Positions 4,671 through 6,182 of a stretch of DNA of 6,182 nucleotides are shown piece by piece. The notes beneath the pieces are model-generated. The model did no database searches, was not told the origin of the DNA, and saw only the letters and a program-made list of their open reading frames with translations. Source of the DNA: Elusimicrobiota bacterium (lineage in GTDB: Bacteria > Elusimicrobiota > Elusimicrobia > 2-02-FULL-39-32); NCBI GenBank assembly GCA_023249835.1, contig JAHFBY010000123.1:1-6182 (forward strand), in the 5' to 3' direction. Each line of letters begins with the position of its first letter. Position 1 is the stretch's first letter. A program made the position numbers and the translations under genes.

Positions 4671-6182
4671 TTTTGCCGTGATAGATTGGGTTAGCAGTTA
4701 ATGAGAGATATAACTTTTGCAGCATCAAATCGCCCGCAGCGTCCAGCCAGTTCGTCTGCGCCGCTACAAATCTGTTTTCCAGAGACGATTTGTCTAGACC
4801 CTGTTCGATCATGTGCTTTATCACCACCTCTTTATCATGCTCATTATTGATTACGAACAGGAACTCTTGTCCTGACTCTTGGGCGTTGCGCACTTTCGAT
4901 AAATATCTGGGGTCCCATCCGCCCCGCAAGTCGATAGTGAGCAGATTGTTGCTGTGGGGAAACGCTGTTTCGGGCATTAACCCGCCGGCATTAGCAATTT
5001 CTTCACGAATTTCTTGGCCAAGCGTAAATAACTTTTGGCTCGCTTGCATTAGCCCGGACTCTTCTTCCGCGGTTATTTTAGCTTTTTTAGAGAGCCGGGC
5101 GGTTATCTCCCAGACTTGGGTAAAGGAAACATGACGCAATGTTAATCCCGAAGCAAAATGGGTTTTTAACACCTGCATATTGTAAGGTTCAGAGGAAAGA
5201 TTAGCCATCAGTTCCTGTAAAGCCGCTTCCAAATCCGCAGCGCTCATAAACTTAACTGTCTTGTTCATGGACTCAGGTAAACGGGAAGCGCCGTTCATCC
5301 TGCCGGCTTTTTGAGGCGATAAACTAAAAGCCGTAAGCGCTGCCAAAAGGGACACGTTGTTATTTCCCGTTGGTGAAGAAACTTTTTTGTCTGTTTCTAT
5401 ATAAACCGGAAGCAAAGGGTTGGTCACTTCATCATTCTCATTAATATTTGAAACTTTGACTCCCTTGAGCCCGCGAATTTCAATAGCTTCGTGAATTAGG
5501 GTTATCAATGCTAGGGCTCCTACAGCCCAACTGATCCACCCATATTGCGGTAGTTCCACGTTCACTCCCGCAGTGATCAATATCCCAGCAAGGATCGAAC
5601 TAAAGAATAACGTTCCACCCCATAATACCCAACGGTTGTGTTTATAGCCAAGCTCTTTTTCAAGCACAATGTGTGCAGATGAGTAAACGATAGCTTGTAA
5701 GTAAAGCGCTGGCACGCCGGCGTAAATTAACCATAGGAGCTGATGAAAAGATGCGGCGGCAACGATAGCCGCACTGAGCCCGGCAAATACTAGGAAGTAA
5801 CCAAAATGGATAAACCAAGGCAACTGAGGTTCCAAACTTTTGAGATCATTGGAACCAAACAGTCGTATGAAGACCGTAGTAATAACTCCTAACCCCACTC
5901 GGTCGGGAAGTTCTAATAAAGGCGCTTTTATTGCATGTTGGGGTCCGCGCAAAGACAATAAGCTCATAGAGTTTGATACGAAGGAAGTGGGAAGACTGCT
6001 TGAACTAGATGATGATGAACTGATCAACCCTTCAGCCAAAATAGTTTTACTAGATTCCGGTAGAATATTTCGTAACAATTCTCTTATTTGTTCGGTTGTT
6101 TTATCCCTTGACTTTAGATAACCGCCAATTTGTCCAAGCGCTTCTTCGTGTTTTGGAGCCCAATCCTTAACAGCATTTCTCA
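4504..6182 (-). CDS. Large membrane protein of unknown function, four helices plus an alpha/beta-like C-terminal domain (N-terminus off the right edge)
   Basis: The frame is open from the right edge to TAA at 4504-4506, giving at least 558 residues; the true start lies outside, so the in-frame TTG at 6078 is not taken as a start. Numbering from the first complete codon (6178-6180): a charged helical lead-in (1-50), a run of nine serines (54-62), four membrane helices at about 123-144, 148-172, 185-206 and 215-235, a low-complexity linker, a helical region at about 300-410, and a domain at about 413-558 with alternating strands and helices (LLTIDLRGG, EFLFVINNE, KISFLTLSLG, FDLLLLLGAEG). I do not recognise the family. 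Its stop was ancestrally 3 nt before the start of the giant left gene (still so for the relic at 4500), with GAGG in its last codons serving as ribosome binding site, which implies a coupled pair. The last 54 codons are duplicated at 3396-3560. Confidence 0.92.
   Translation of the reverse strand, partial: RNAVKDWAPKHEEALGQIGGYLKSRDKTTEQIRELLRNILPESSKTILAEGLISSSSSSSSSLPTSFVSNSMSLLSLRGPQHAIKAPLLELPDRVGLGVITTVFIRLFGSNDLKSLEPQLPWFIHFGYFLVFAGLSAAIVAAASFHQLLWLIYAGVPALYLQAIVYSSAHIVLEKELGYKHNRWVLWGGTLFFSSILAGILITAGVNVELPQYGWISWAVGALALITLIHEAIEIRGLKGVKVSNINENDEVTNPLLPVYIETDKKVSSPTGNNNVSLLAALTAFSLSPQKAGRMNGASRLPESMNKTVKFMSAADLEAALQELMANLSSEPYNMQVLKTHFASGLTLRHVSFTQVWEITARLSKKAKITAEEESGLMQASQKLFTLGQEIREEIANAGGLMPETAFPHSNNLLTIDLRGGWDPRYLSKVRNAQESGQEFLFVINNEHDKEVVIKHMIEQGLDKSSLENRFVAAQTNWLDAAGDLMLQKLYLSLTANPIYHGKKISFLTLSLGSVNTEDLDLRNFDLLLLLGAEGQIVKVSESIIQKFKEAETVLRSQ

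Noticed and set aside
3346..4681. Two similar plus-strand frames starting M-E-A-L-T-P at 3346 and 4454
   Set aside because: Their likeness is explained by the direct repeat; both are antisense to the real minus-strand gene ends.
5640..5700. Zinc metalloprotease motif in the membrane protein (A-H-I-V-L-E, later H-E-A-I-E)
   Set aside because: Neither is a proper HExxH and no supporting aspartate motif of intramembrane proteases is visible.
6076..6078. TTG as start of the right-hand membrane gene
   Set aside because: The same frame is open to the window edge with protein-like sequence upstream (W-A-P-K-H-E-E ...), and there is no ribosome binding site before the TTG.
1..6182. CRISPR arrays, tRNA or rRNA genes, riboswitches
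   Set aside because: No regularly spaced short repeats, cloverleaf or conserved RNA segments were seen on either strand.

Overview
Organism. The window is bacterial, at a visibly mixed GC content (30-38% in sampled lines below about 660, 53-60% in sampled lines between 2340 and 2940). The long leftward protein has the layout Q-D-A-H ... A-Q-x-S-I ... L-E-G ... L-T-G-A-E, which I associate from memory with lineage-specific hypothetical proteins of Candidatus Omnitrophica (PVC group). That assignment is inference; no rRNA or marker gene is present.

Layout, left to right. Positions 1-3392 (minus) hold the first 1130 codons of one very large open frame that runs off the left edge: signal peptide, an EreA/ChaN/TIKI-like domain, four membrane helices, a helical-repeat stretch, and the start of what looks like a second domain of the same kind. 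Positions 3396-3560 (minus) are a 54-codon copy of the end of another gene. Positions 3563-3892 have no intact gene: an AT-rich stretch with a possible leftward promoter, a transposase C-terminal relic, a palindrome and a strong rightward promoter. Positions 3893-4344 (plus) are a two-gene toxin-antitoxin operon, followed by a perfect 9-bp hairpin (4345-4371). Positions 4417-4500 (minus) are a decayed copy of the start of the left gene. Positions 4504-6182 (minus) are the C-terminal 558 codons of a second membrane protein that enters from the right edge.

Main observation. The toxin-antitoxin/IS-relic segment is bracketed by a long direct repeat (3239-3562 and 4427-4670, about 94% identical over the collinear 217 bp). 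The repeat is the junction between the two minus-strand genes: 3' end of the right gene, three bases, start of the left gene. The ancestral order was therefore right gene -> left gene in one tightly coupled operon, which was split by an insertion carrying or creating a second copy of the junction. Each end kept one intact gene and one fragment of the other. The tail copies differ mostly at synonymous sites, so they diverged as coding sequence; this argues against a simple recent tandem duplication and favours integration or recombination of DNA that carried a diverged homologous junction.

Working picture. The two large proteins (both with four membrane helices and translationally coupled in the ancestral arrangement) probably act together at the envelope, but their substrate is unknown. 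The toxin-antitoxin pair is a passenger that now sits between them on the opposite strand.
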